Shown in pieces: positions 9,285-19,739 of a stretch of DNA of 32,456 nucleotides. Origin of the DNA: Pelagophyceae sp. CCMP2097 (Eukaryota > Sar > Pelagophyceae). The stretch covers positions 22,325 through 54,780 of the forward strand of contig MU657396.1 of assembly GCA_026770575.1 (NCBI GenBank). The letters run 5' to 3'. How positions within the stretch are numbered: position 1 is the stretch's first letter; every line of letters begins with the position of its first letter. The notes beneath the pieces were generated by a model that worked only from the letters and a program-made list of their open reading frames with translations, searched no databases and had not been told where the DNA came from. A program made the translations under genes and the position numbers.

Positions 9285-10218
9285 ATGTTTATGGATTCCA
9301 TTTACGTGTATTTGAATTCAACAGATGGTTTTCTTTCAACTGACAGTACAAGATTTAAACTAAATTCGAACATAGACATCCCGAATGGATATACCGCTTT
9401 CATATATTTAAAGATGTTTTCTTGTATGAATTCCATTTTTAATATTCATGAGAATGTACGACTTGATTATACCCTTTTTTTCGAATAACCACAAAGTTAC
9501 CAAATTTTTCACTTTCAATAAAGGATTTTATTTCAGCGAAGATTTTGTCTTTGAATTGGATAGAGCATTTCAATTAAATGAAGAAAGTAGTAGTGTGACA
9601 ATTGCATTTGATTAATTATATCTCAAGTACACCATTAAAGAACGCGGTACTCAAAATAAAATTTTTGGATTCGAATTATTAGAAAGTAAGGTGTTAGATC
9701 TCATGAATATAAAGCATGGTTCTTATCAGTCTACCGTTTCCAGTCATACATGAACTGATTTAAACCAAAGTATACATAAATTACATTTATGTGTTAAAGA
9801 AGTTAATTCTTTCGAAAGAACAAGTGATGTATCAAGCCGAATCGCATCTCGTGTTGCCAAAATTCCAATTCTAAATAATTTTGGGTCATACATATACTTC
9901 GATTGCTTGACTACGCCGAATCGAGTTAAAATTTCTAACAGACTGCTGTCCAGCATTTCAATTTCATTACTGTTAGACAATGGAACAAAATATGTTCCGG
10001 ATTATTTTACATGTAGTTTTACAGTTGAATTTGTAGCCGAAAAACGAGAGGAAAAAATTAATTATATCATTAATGGTCTTTCAAAAACATTTGAAGGTGT
10101 AAACCAAGTTGACAACGGTTTTCGTGGGGGAAGCGGCAATCCTGAGTATGCTGGGCTTCCGTGTCATTTTCCAAAACAATCAGACATGTCAATAAATAAA
10201 CGTGGCACATTTAAATAA
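9285..10218 (+). pseudogene. Penton-type minor capsid protein, broken
   Basis: ATG 9285 opens a 67-codon stretch (MFMDSIYVYLNSTDGF) that loses frame in a T-run near 9475. Coding continues with FNKGFYFSEDFVFELDRAF, a stop near 9614, and SRVAKIPILNNFGSYIYF and a beta-rich end to TAA 10216. The same block order (start ...LNSxD, F(N/D)I, KIP...FGxYIxF, then WTMTIK-like strand) occurs in the E3 gene at 28563-29358. Size about 300 residues, location before MCP, and beta-strand pattern fit the single-jelly-roll penton of Polinton-like viruses. The assignment rests on position and pattern, not on an alignment. E1 has a Gly-rich tail ending LPCHFPKQSDMS that E2 shares. Confidence 0.6.
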
Positions 10219-10231
10219 AAATCTATACTTA

Positions 10232-10664
10232 ATGACGAATTAAAATAAACATCAACATACAAATCTTGAAACCTTTGTTTCGCCCGGACGCACGTACCAA
10301 ATTAACTCAGTTACACAGCAAGAATTTATGACAAATTTCACAGGCAAAAATAGTAGTAAATCAAGTAAAAAAACACGCAGGTGTCTTTAATTATAAAAAT
10401 GAAAAAATAAAATTCAATGATGTCACGAGTGCGTTAACAAGCAGCGGCAACTTAATGATTGGATATTCAACAGCAATAGGATTCGTACAACCTGAATTAA
10501 TTCCTGAGGCTTTGCCTATCGCCGGTTTAAGGTTGTTGATGAAACAAACTTCCAATGTTTTAAAGGGGTCTGAAAAGGTTGTCAAGAAAACAAAAAAGGA
10601 AGGTATACAAAAATTAAAACCAAAAGACTTCAAGAAAATTAAAAAAAACATACAATTTGATTAA
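10232..10664 (+). pseudogene. Small hydrophobic virion-type protein, broken
   Basis: The start is ATG 10232; codon 4 is TAA where E2 has AAA. Conserved with E2 are PGRTYQIN, EFM, then a hydrophobic segment MIGYSTAIGFVQPELIPEALPIAGLRLLMKQTS and a Lys-rich tail. A frame change near 10375 separates the halves. It lies between penton and MCP, where PLVs and adenovirus relatives often keep small membrane-active or core proteins (pVI/pX type). That role is inferred from location and composition only. Confidence 0.5.
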
Positions 10665-10691
10665 GTTTAAAATTTTAATCTTTGTTAGAAT

Positions 10692-12083
10692 ATGGACGAC
10701 ATTAAATTGAGCATGTCCGATAGATTTTTATCAAAAAAACATGAGTGACAGCCCTATGGCACAATCGTTTATTATTCGACAAACGCCACAAAATATTGGT
10801 TCTGCCTTCAAATGCGGTGATGTTGTACGGTTTAATATTGGCGGGTTGCTCTATAATCAGTATCTTGACCCACGAGCGTCCTTTCTGCGCATGAAGGTTA
10901 AAAATACAACCGAAATTCAGTACTGCGCATCTGCTGCGGGAATTTTTTTAAGTTCTGAATCAATTGGTTTTACGCAATCAGGCACGACTTATCCTCTTAT
11001 AGAATGCACGGAATTAAACGCTCCCTCATCGAAAAGCGCCGACAAACTGTAACTTCTTATAACGGTATTGGAACTATGTCTTGAATGCTTTATGATGATT
11101 TGATAAATGATTATTCGGGAGATGTGCCGCGACCTGTTAAAGGACAACGTGGTATGACAATTGGCGGGGGGAATCGTTTGTTTTCTGCGACCCGGTTTCT
11201 AATCATGCAAGTCTTTTTAATACCAAAAAAATGATTCCTTTGTATAGCAGCAGTCCCCTCGAATTATCGTACACATTAGGTTCACTTAATTAATCCGTTT
11301 TTTTTCACGAACAAGAACAGGAAAGTCTGCCGTCGAATGCTCTCGAATTTTCGGACATCGAATTAATTTTAACCATAGTTCAATTAAATGAAGCAACAAA
11401 TTCACAAATTCTTGAAATGCAAAATGGTAAATTCTTGGTAGAAACAAAATTATATACCCACAGGTTATTCAGTTCCCGCGAACCCAGGAAACCACTCGAT
11501 AAATCTTGGTCTATCTGTACGTAGTTTAATGAACGTGTCTCTGGTTCAAACCCCATAATCAAATGAAGGCGGTTCAATAATTACAAATGTGATGCACCAC
11601 GATATCAATAACTGTTTCAATCGAAATCACCTTAAAGCATACGCTCTCAGTATTAATGGCTCGTTAGTAGAAGCTCCACGAATGGTGCGATGCGATGCTG
11701 CGGCAAGTATGTGTATGTCTTTGATAGCAGCAGGCAAATTGGGGGATACATTTGATACTCCCCTCGCATTATCGGCTGAATTATTTGAAGTCGATTCCTA
11801 TGACCAAATAGGGTTGGGAACTATTGTTGAGTCTTTTGTCGGCGATCTCAATTTATGTACCTACAAAGAACGAGAAGAAGACGTTTGTTCCGGCAAAAAT
11901 ACATATGCCTCAACAACCAATTTAACTCTTGAATATGGCTCCGGGGCACAAGCTTCACAAAATTTATGTGTTTTATCAGAATTTAAACAAGTGTGCGTAC
12001 TTGAAATGACAGGAAGTGAGCTGTGGTCTGTTGTACAAAAAAATAAAATAAAAAATAATATAAAAATAAAACTATTATTATAA
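10692..12083 (+). pseudogene. Major capsid protein, double jelly-roll type, broken
   Basis: ATG 10692 begins the same N-terminus as E2 (MSDRF near residue 8). Recognisable blocks are LDPRASFLRMKVKN (strand before the first jelly roll), SAAGIF, GQRGMTI, and IPLYSSSPLELSYTLGS, then EFSDIELILTIVQLNEAT and the C-terminal SELWSVVQ. The blocks are split by a frame change in an A-run near 10735, one near 11040, a stop near 11290 and one more near 11550. LDPRxSFLR and the IPL-S-LE-TL block are typical of MCPs in Polinton-like viruses. Length about 440 residues, as in E2 and E3. The natural stop appears lost: coding runs on into a Lys/Ile-rich tail ending TAATG, overlapping the fibre start by one base. 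Confidence 0.75.
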
Positions 12084-14576
12084 TGAACAATCGCAGTATT
12101 TTAAAAAAATATGACTATACCACTTTAATCGCGGGTAAAAATATTTAAATTATTGAGAATACAAACAGTTCGTTAACAGACGAAAATATCAATTTAGATA
12201 TTCAAAAAATACAAAAGGATATTCTTAATGAAGTCGATACTAAAATTTTTAACGTCGAACAATTAGTTTCAGGTAGAGGAATTGACATCACTGAACACAT
12301 AATTTCATTAGACGATTCATACATAAATGCGGACGTAATAGACAGCAAATATTATACAAAGGAAATCGTTGACAATAAAATTCAATCTAAAAACTCATCT
12401 GTACAGATGATACGAAATGAGATTGGCGCGATGTTGAACAGACCGTCCTCGGGGATCAATTATTTTCCAGAAAGTAACCTCTTGTCAACCAACGGACTGA
12501 GCGGAATTCAGAAAACAAATAATGGATTTCTATTTAAAAACCAACAAGATTATACCGCACATACTGTCGAATTTAGTGAAGAATTTGTTTTTTCGAATAA
12601 TTCCCAATCAAACCTATCTGAAATATCAATCAATAAGGTATTGTTTAGAAATGAACTCAATGAAACTAAAGATACAATTAACGACAACGATGAGACTATA
12701 AAGGGAACTGTTATTCAGGTTATTCAACAAGGGGAAGAATTTACAAAGAGCTTAGTTGATACCATTGACACTACTTAAAAAAATGAAATAAATCTCGTGA
12801 AAATCGCAATGAATTCTAATCAAACAAATACAACAGTCGAAACGAACAGAGTGCTTGCTAAGTTGAATATTTTTAAGAATTCCACCAATATAGAAACAGA
12901 TAATATTAAAAATATTCAATTGCCGTTATTTGCATTGAAATCAGAAATCTTACAATCTGAAGCCATTTTGACAAACGCATTAGATTTAGAAATACAAAGA
13001 GCAATAGCCGCTGAAGAGGTTTTAAATACAAAACTACCCACGAAATTCTCAAATGAAACTATTTTAACATCCGAGTCTTTTCGCTTCGGTAATGATTCGA
13101 GTGGAAGTAATTCATTGGAAAGTGATTTTAGTTTTGTTGATGGCAATACGACACGAATCAAAAGTCATCACGTTAATAGTGACCCTTTGTTTGAAAATAT
13201 CATGTGGTCCAATATGAAAATTCCGAACTCCGTAACCTTCGAAGCACAAATGAATTCTAATCTCGGCTTGTATTGCGTTGGGATCAGTAGCTCATCTCCC
13301 GACATTTGGGTGACGAATCAAACCTTATCAATTGAGGAAAATATACTATTGCAAACTGAGCACGAAATTATTCTTTGTACCAACCGACATATGTACAGTC
13401 CAAATCCGAACAAAAGTGTTGGTGCTACAAGTCATATTAAACAGGAGTTTTATACCGGTGGTTCACGAAATGTAATACAAATCAACTTATTCGCAGGAAA
13501 AATCGAAGCAACTCCGAGAAGAGGCTTATCTTCACAACAAATTTTCGGAAGTTTCAAAAATACCAAAGAATGTCACTTTTTTTCTATATATTGAAGGGGG
13601 AAAAACCATTTATAGTATATTATTCGATTCGCTAACGGATAATGGAGCTGATTTATTTAAGTTGATTCAAACAAAAAATATAGAGTCGATATATGATTTA
13701 GACATGAAAATATTAGAAAACAAAACAAACATGACAAATGCCACAGTTTATGTTAAAGTCCGAATTGATAGACGCCAACCCTATTAGAATTGGGGAAAAT
13801 TCTACTATAAATGCATCAAACTCGATAGTACTTGGTATTAGTTCGACATGTAACTACGACAACCCCACAGTAATCGGGAACAATATAACCGCAGAAAGAA
13901 GTGATTCATTCTATATTTCAAACCTACGAGCTGAACAGACTTCATCAATGTTATACTATGACAATACCACGAAGGAAGTTTCATACGGTAATTTATCCGG
14001 AGGGGAAAGCACTGGACAATCCCAAGGAGAGCAGGGTATACACGGCATTCCAGGCGAATCAATCCAAGGCATTCAGGGCATTCCAGAAAAAGACGCGGTA
14101 CCTTACACATTTCAACGCGGATTCAGTTTGATAGATAACGAAATTTCTTTTAATGAAAATATTCTCACAGATACAGAGATTGGAGAAAAATATTATAATA
14201 AAATATGTATTGACGAAAAACTGGCATCGGCGCAAAATATCACAACGTCGAGAGGGTTAAATATGATTGATAATGTATTTTCAATAACATACATTTTTTA
14301 CGATACACCACAGAATGCCGACATATATTACAATAAGAACGAGGTGAATGATATATTTAATTCCCTTAATCAGGTTACATATGGTCGCGGATTATTTCAA
14401 TCAAACACTAATTTGATAAGCATCCATGGCGACTTTATAATAAATTGGAGAATGAACAAATTTATTACAACAAAACAGAAATTAATAACAAAATGGCAAT
14501 GAAGACAAACGTGTTGACCGTCGCAAGAGGACTTGATTTCATAAATAATGTTCTATCATTGAAATCGGACATATTA

Positions 14577-15939
14577 GAGGGCTTCAGCACATTTCAAAGT
14601 TGTACCAGAAACCTTTAACTGAAAGTGCGCTGCACTTTCCAATGTGTTAACTGAAAGTGCAAAGTTGTAACTGCAAGTGCGACCAGTCCGTTATCACGTC
14701 GAACGCCTCGATTGAAAGCTTTCGGAGGAGCAACGCATGGCGCCGCGTCTGGCCGGGGGCTATGCGCCCGCGCCGCAGCCGCGCGCACGCGGGCCCGCGC
14801 GCCCGGACTCGCGGCGGCGCGGCCTGGAGGACGGCCGCGCCGTTGGGCATCAGCGCGCCGCCGGCGTTGGCGTCGGGCGCGCGGTGCACCCCCGTCGGCG
14901 AGTCGTCCCCGGCCCGGTCGCCGTCGTAGTAGGCCTCGTCGTCGTCGTCGTCGAATTCGTCGTCGCTCAAGTCGAACTCGACCTCGGACGCGGCGCCGCC
15001 GGCCAGGCTCGCAGGCCGCGCGTTCGCCCGCGCCCGCTTGCCGGGGCCCTTGTGCTCCGTGTTCATGCCGGCGGCGGCGGCGGCCTGCTGCCCCCGGACC
15101 ATGTCGTCCATGTTGCTCTTTGCCGCCTCGGCCTTCCTCTTCTCCGCCGCACTCATGCCTTTACCTTCCAGCAGCTGGAGGCACTGGTCGTGGTACGCCT
15201 TGACGGCATTGTGGAACTCGTCGTCGGAAAAGTCGGGCCGCGGCGTCGTTTTTTCGCGGTTGATGACCTCCGCGATGACGGACGGCACCCAGCGCCAGAT
15301 GGTGCTGGTACCAACACTGACACCGTTCGGGTGCTCATCCGTGTCCAAGTCCAACAACGCCTTTTGAATGGCCGCGAGACGTGGCACACGCTCCCCGCGC
15401 GGCGCGACGTTGTCGCCCTGCGCGGTGGAGCACGGCTGAGCCCCGGGCTTGTACGGCCCAACGACGGGGAATTCCTTGCACGCCTTCATGACCGCCAATG
15501 CCTGCTCGAGGTTGTCCGCGTCCCATTTCGCCGGTACGCCAGAACCAGCGCGCTGGACGTCGTCCGCCTGCGCCTCGTCGGGCGCGTGCTCGCCGGGCGC
15601 CGGCAAGGTGTCCGCCTGCGTCGCACCTCAGGCCCAGGCACCAAGGGGGGCTTATAGAACCCCATCTTCCGGGAAAATGGAAAGTCGGCCTCACCGATGG
15701 CGTTCCCGCCCGCGCCGCAGCTTGCTGGCCCTCTGCCATGCGTGCAGTGGGTCGAACACCAAAGTCGTACCCAGGTACAGCTTTGCTATTTGGTCCTTCC
15801 CGCCAAAGTTGTAACTGCAAGTGCAAAGCCCGTTGAACGATCACGAAGAGATAGAGTTTCACAATTACATACACTGTATTTGTCATTTACAAGTTTCAAG
15901 TGCAAGGTTCGTACAACTTTGAAATGTGCTGAAGCCCTC
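14577..15939. mobile_element. GC-rich DNA transposon, 1363 bp, 29-bp perfect TIRs
   Basis: The ends 14577-14605 and 15911-15939 are perfect 29-base inverted repeats beginning GAGGGCTTCAGCACATTTCA. TA is duplicated outside (14575-14576, 15940-15941), and removing the insert with one TA leaves the fibre frame in phase. Just inside lie repeats of AACTGAAAGTGC (14617, 14649) and GTTGTAACTGCAAGTGC (14664 and 15808). The interior is very GC-rich, unlike the viral gene. The TA duplication suggests a Tc1/mariner-like or other TA-specific family, but the terminal bases do not match one I know. Confidence 0.9.
14647..15606 (-). CDS. Transposon-borne acidic protein of unknown function
   Basis: 319 codons on the minus strand with GC-rich codon use. 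The middle reads like a folded domain (DLDTDEHPNGVSVGTSTIWR, then DFSDDEFHNAVKAYHDQCLQ). A basic patch (KRKAEAAK, KGPGKRARANARP) and a strongly acidic run (DLSDDEFDDDDDEAYYDGD) follow. No DDE catalytic triad or known transposase domain is visible. It may be the front part of a transposase in a deletion derivative, or a captured host gene piece. The true start is unsure because frames upstream to about 15886 are also open on this strand. Confidence 0.55.
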   Translation of the reverse strand: MPAPGEHAPDEAQADDVQRAGSGVPAKWDADNLEQALAVMKACKEFPVVGPYKPGAQPCSTAQGDNVAPRGERVPRLAAIQKALLDLDTDEHPNGVSVGTSTIWRWVPSVIAEVINREKTTPRPDFSDDEFHNAVKAYHDQCLQLLEGKGMSAAEKRKAEAAKSNMDDMVRGQQAAAAAGMNTEHKGPGKRARANARPASLAGGAASEVEFDLSDDEFDDDDDEAYYDGDRAGDDSPTGVHRAPDANAGGALMPNGAAVLQAAPPRVRARGPACARLRRGRIAPGQTRRHALLLRKLSIEAFDVITDWSHLQLQLCTFS

Positions 15940-16930
15940 TATTGACCGATAAACAACTTGAAGAAAAATATTACGATAAGCAAACAGTCGACACAAAAAT
16001 TTCACAAAACAGTAATATTTCACAGATTCGCAACGAATTCGAAAGAGCAGTGTCATCGCCAAACAGTGGAATACGATATGACGAAGGCAGTGCAACCCTT
16101 AACATAAATGCTTTGACGGAAGTTCGTAAATTAAACGACGGAATTTCTTTCCGGAATACATCTGGGTTCGATTTGTTTTCAATGAGATTTTCATCGGATT
16201 TTTCATTAACCAGTCCGTTATCAACTCTGAGTCAGATTGAATTAAACCCAGTTACTTTTTACAATAGAACACAGACTCGTGATAAAATTATTGAAGAAAT
16301 TGGTGGAATTCTAAGAACGAAGTCTATTATAAGTACGGTACGAAATTACTTTTTAAGGGATTCGAATGCATTCAAGATGGTTGGTGACGTTTTAAGTACC
16401 ATTTCAAAATCATCGATGAAAGCATACCAGAACGGAATTGAATTTCGAACAGATACCTCCTCTATTGGGGCATTCAATTTATTTTTTGATACGAATTCTT
16501 TCAATATTTATAGTGGAATTAAAGACAATGTTAAAAATGTTACAATTTCTAACAAAAAGAAAATAGAAGTAGTTGCTGCTGGTAGGTGGAGTGTAACTCG
16601 CGACGCTAATAATCGGAGGGTTTTGACACAATTTGACGGTAGATTCAATAGAGATACAAACTTAAATGTCGAATGGTTGGACCGTGGAAGTATTCAGGGT
16701 CAACCGCGCCAAAGATTCAATTCTAAAAACAATCTACAATCAGACAATTATCAAGTTCACTTAACGCCGCGCAATTTCTTCATGGACCATAGGAGGAGAC
16801 AGCATGTATCCATAGAAGCGCAATCCTCTACTTACTTCGAGATAGAATTGGAAAATTTTAATTTTGAGGAAGACTTGGATGTTTCAGTAGTTGTATATAT
16901 GGAACTTTGATTTTTTTTATTATATATATA

Positions 16931-17118
16931 ATGTTAAAGTTTATCGTGAGAATCTTAAAAAAGTATGTAATCAAAGTTTTAGGTACTGAAAAATTAGAAA
17001 TAAACTCTTCGAAGATTTTAATAACCATAAAGACATTCCTATGATTAACGAGGCGGCAGAACATACCGTTTACTTGGCAATCTTTGACACATTCAAAAAA
17101 AATCTTATTATTCATTGA
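16931..17118 (+). pseudogene. Conserved orphan 1 (VYLAIFD protein)
   Basis: ATG 16931 follows TATATATATA directly. One frame change leads to NHKDIPMINEAAEHTVYLAIFDTFKK-type coding ending at TGA 17116. E3 encodes the same motif (DIPMLDE, EHKVYLAIFDAF) at 23432-23617, also next to orphan 2 and also tail to tail with it. About 60 residues; no family recognised. It overlaps the end of the opposing gene by about 11 bases. Confidence 0.6.
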
Positions 17119-17392
17119 TGTTTATTATGTTATAATTTTCTTTATTTTCTTTATATTCTAATTTAGTAATTTTGATATTGAACTGCGCTGGGCGTGTTGA
17201 TTTGGTTACCGTTTCGCGTCCTTTCAAATAATAATACAATAATTGACGCGAGGTGATTGGGTTTTCAGTGCAACGAACGATGTCAATAGGGGATTTATAG
17301 TATTTATTCATGCAAAGAGTACCATCTTTATTCATCATCTGAATATTCCATCGGTTGTTTTTAAGCTTTCGCTCTTTTCGCTCTATACACTC
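17108..17392 (-). pseudogene. Conserved orphan 2 (SRQLxYYY protein)
   Basis: The minus strand encodes RWNIQMMNKDGT, then ITSRQLLYYYLKGRE and QFNIKITKLEY. The frame is open from about 17392, but the N-terminal ATG present in E3 is not seen, so the start is lost. The E3 relative is 23118-23435. The block ITSRQL-YYY-GR with a basic flank and the FNIKITKL strand suggest a small nucleic-acid- or protein-binding fold, but this is not a family I can name. It is always the gene nearest or next to nearest the TIR. Confidence 0.65.
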
Positions 17393-17474
17393 TTAACGTA
17401 ATATTGTTGAATTGATTGTATTCTTTTTATATCTGTTAACACTATTTTAAATATACTCGATTTGACACAATACC

Positions 17475-19107
17475 TCACTTCATTTTTATCTTTTATATAA
17501 AAAAGATGTTTATTGAATTTGTATTATTTTATACATGTCACGTTTTTCCCTATACGCTGTTTAAATTGTACATAGTTCAATTTCTAACCAAAAAAAATTA
17601 TCAAAATTCAAAATATTGTAATAATTTTTATATAATTTATGAGAATTTTAAAACATTCATCAATACAGAACAAAAAATCTTAAAGATCTTAAAGATCCTC
17701 AGCCTTCTAAAAGCTCTTAAAACCACCTCAGCGAATCAAGTCCTATATTCTCAAAATGTTTTTTCTCTTTCTAAATGTCTATTTTATGTTTCAAAAAATA
17801 AAACATGCTCCGAAAATCTTTAAGGGAAACCGCACGGGTTTTACGATAAATATCAAAAATATCAAAAATATCAAAAAGTTTTTTCTTTCCCTCTATGCTT
17901 TCAAAAATTCCAAAAATTCCCAAAAAGTTTTTTGATTTGAGAAATTGAGAAATTGAGAAATAAAGAAATTGAGAAATTGAGAAATTGAGAAAAGCTTTAA
18001 AAATTCAAAAATAATAAAATCCAAAAATCCAAAAATCCAAAAATCCAAAAAACCAAAAACAAAAAAAAATAAAAATTCTTAAAATTGGAGAACTTTAAAA
18101 TCAGAAAATCCAAAACTTCAAAAAATCCAAAAAAAAACCAAAAACTTTAAATCACAATTAAGTTTGAGAAGACTTTGAGTGGCTGGACATGTCCGGCTCG
18201 TCCCAAGGTGTCGGGCTGGAGGCGGATCTCTCCCGTTTTTTTGCGTACTTCGCGCGCAATCTCGATTTCAGCGTCGCCAAAAGCCGGCTTGAGGTGTTTC
18301 TCCATTGTCTTCGGCTGAGATCCGCCTCCCTGCCGCTTCTTTGGGGTCGGCTGTAGGCCATGGCGTCGCCAGAGTCCGGCCTAGTGTCCCGTGGAGGTGC
18401 CGGATTTGGCCCAAAATTTAAAGGCTATGGGCTCCATTTTGTAAGTTATGTGCCCCATTTCACTTAAAACGCCCATGCAAATCCGCAATTACGCGGAAAT
18501 GGTGTCAAGTTTTACACCGTTTTATTCTTGAAAGCGGCTTCACGGTCGGCGGATCGAGCCCGTAAACAAACTTCCTTCGTCGGGGATCGCGCCGCCACCA
18601 GCCCGCGACGCAGCGACCATAAGTGGCCCCATACCTCGTTTGTAGCCTGAGAAATTTGTATCTGAGTGGAATCCGTTTCATGTTGACCTCCCCTTGTAGC
18701 AACTTAAATCCAAAAACTTCAAAACTTCAAAATCGCAATTAGCAACTTAAATCCAAATGCGATGGATTAGATATTTACAATTTAAAAATAAAAAACCCGC
18801 ATCACCCCGGAGGGAAGAATATTCACGTGTACGACGCGTGTACAGGACGAGCAGCCAAATTCGCATGCCAAGCGGAGTAGAAACGTGAACGAGCAGGCTC
18901 GAACTCGCGACCTCATGCAAGACATTTGAACTGGAGGGCCCATCGGACGGGCGGCCTGGAGCCGCCCACTGAAGATGGGCCCGATCCTGGATGGCCAATG
19001 TGATGTTTGTACACAATCTTCAACACCGACGTTTATCCTGGCAAAAGGGAATTCCGGTCCCAGTGCCAGGAGCCGGATCAGAAGTGTATATAAACCACAT
19101 CCCAATG
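17475..19107 (-). repeat. Right terminal inverted repeat of E1, carrying a MITE
   Basis: Reverse-complement match to 281-1441, starting at TCACTTCA (17475) and ending near the CCACATC at 19097-19103. The MITE copy at 18163-18696 is the only large difference. The 8-mer array is present as GAGAAATT units at 17938-17991. The tRNA-like B-box segment and one 82-bp repeat unit lie at the outer side (18814-18920). Small open frames in it are shadows. Confidence 0.85.
18163..18696 (+). mobile_element. MITE copy 2, left end missing
   Basis: Same family and orientation as 2375-2957. Similarity starts at GTTTGAGAAGAC, so the first 51 bases including the left TIR are absent, yet TA stands at both borders (18160-18161 and 18697-18698) and the flanks match the uninterrupted left TIR of E1. 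The inner 13-bp stem is at 18218-18230 with 18317-18329. Confidence 0.85.
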
Positions 19108-19257
19108 CCACGCTGAAGGTGATGCGCACAACCAAGTGCAATGGCCCTCGACCACAGCGCGAGAGACGACACGTTGGACGATTTTGTGGGGGGAAGAATA
19201 TTCACGTGTACGACGCGTGTACAGGACGAGCAGCCAAATTCGCATGCCAAGCGGAGT
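19108..19257. other. GC-rich spacer between E1 and E2
   Basis: Host-like DNA with no gene. It ends in a fourth, inverted copy of the 82-bp repeat (about 19187-19257), and viral coding of E2 begins directly after it. Confidence 0.6.
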
Positions 19258-19322
19258 GGGTGTTACCTTGTTTTTTCCCTAAACAATCAGATATGTCGAG
19301 AAAAAAAACGTGGCACATTTAA
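19258..19322 (+). pseudogene. Penton C-terminal remnant
   Basis: Only the last about 20 codons remain: LPCFFPKQSDMS, matching LPCHFPKQSDMS at the end of the E1 penton, followed by a frame change in an A-run. The left part of the gene is missing at the junction with the 82-bp repeat. Confidence 0.6.
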
Positions 19323-19344
19323 ATCATTGATGTTCCTTTATTTA

Positions 19345-19713
19345 ATGACGAATAAAAACAAACATCATCATACAAACCTTTAAACATTTATTTATCCAGG
19401 ACGCTCATATCAAGTAAATCCTGCTTCAGAGCAAGAATTTATGAAAACGAATAAAAAAAAAGAAAATAGCAAAAATATTAAAACAACATTGATAAGAGAA
19501 TAATACCAAAGATGTCACAAGTTTAAAAACGGCGGAGATTTTCTTATGGGTTTGGGTTCAGCGACGGTGTTGGGATTCATAAAACCAGAATAAATACCCG
19601 AAACAGTTTCAATTGCAGGATTGGGACTGTTAATGAAACAAACCTCTTATATTTTTAAAGAACCGAGAAAGAATGGAAAGAAGGTAAAAAATATCCCCTT
19701 TGATTTTGTTTAA
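19345..19713 (+). pseudogene. Small hydrophobic virion-type protein, E2 copy
   Basis: ATG 19345. Matches 10232-10664: MTNKNKHHHTNL, then a TAA where E1 has GAA, PGRSYQVN, a Lys-rich stretch, a frame change, and LMGLGSATVLGFIKPE with a second stop, then IAGLGLLMKQTS and a basic tail to TAA 19711. That E1 and E2 carry their first stops at different codons shows independent decay. Confidence 0.55.
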
Positions 19714-19739
19714 TTTTAAATACATATATTATACTATAT

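Larger units (their letters stand above)
12083..16910 (+). pseudogene. Very long modular fibre-like protein, split by a transposon
   Basis: Starts at ATG 12083 (MNNRSI, shared with E2). Without the transposon (14577-15939) the coding would be about 1150 codons. Modules: coiled units with the phage-tail-fibre motif YYxKxE(I/V)D (near 12350, 14200, 14330, 15960); an IRNEIGAM...RPSSG block repeated at 12407 and 16025; a beta domain at 12990-13590 shared with E3 (FRFGND); a head-like NSIVLG stretch and SDSFYISNLR...LYYDNTTKEVSYG near 13910-13990; and a short collagen-like stretch (GIHGIPGESIQGIQG). Damage: TAA near 12146 and 12776, frame changes near 13600-13735 and 14430. The last 290 codons from 16020 to TGA 16908 are open. 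These modules are typical of trimeric attachment fibres; host binding is inferred. Confidence 0.75.
281..19107. mobile_element. Element E1: endogenous Polinton-like virus, complete between inverted repeats
   Basis: About 18.8 kb bounded by an inverted repeat (281-1441 against 17475-19107). Later insertions have lengthened it: a 583-bp MITE in the polymerase gene, a 1363-bp transposon in the fibre gene and a 534-bp MITE in the right repeat. Gene content (PolB-helicase, packaging ATPase, penton, MCP, fibre, lipase, GIY-YIG-family genes) matches integrated Polinton-like or virophage-like viruses. Nearly every gene is interrupted, so this is an old non-functional copy. No retroviral-type integrase, tyrosine recombinase or adenain-type protease was recognised. 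Outer limits are where left-right similarity stops; the outer 380 bases are GC-rich and may be flanking host repeat rather than virus. Confidence 0.8.

Noticed and set aside
14712..15657. Plus-strand ORFs of up to 306 codons in the transposon
   Set aside because: They are Arg/Pro/Ala-rich shadows of GC-rich DNA; the minus-strand frame has the more protein-like composition.
15335..15886. A second minus-strand transposon gene
   Set aside because: It overlaps 14647-15606 in another frame, with composition typical of a shadow frame; kept only as doubt about the start.
17506..17823. A 105-codon gene in the right TIR
   Set aside because: It lies wholly in the inverted repeat, is low-complexity, and has no matching frame in the left copy.
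18747..19322. Genes in the GC-rich right flank
   Set aside because: The frames are repeated wherever the flank repeat occurs and show no conserved product.
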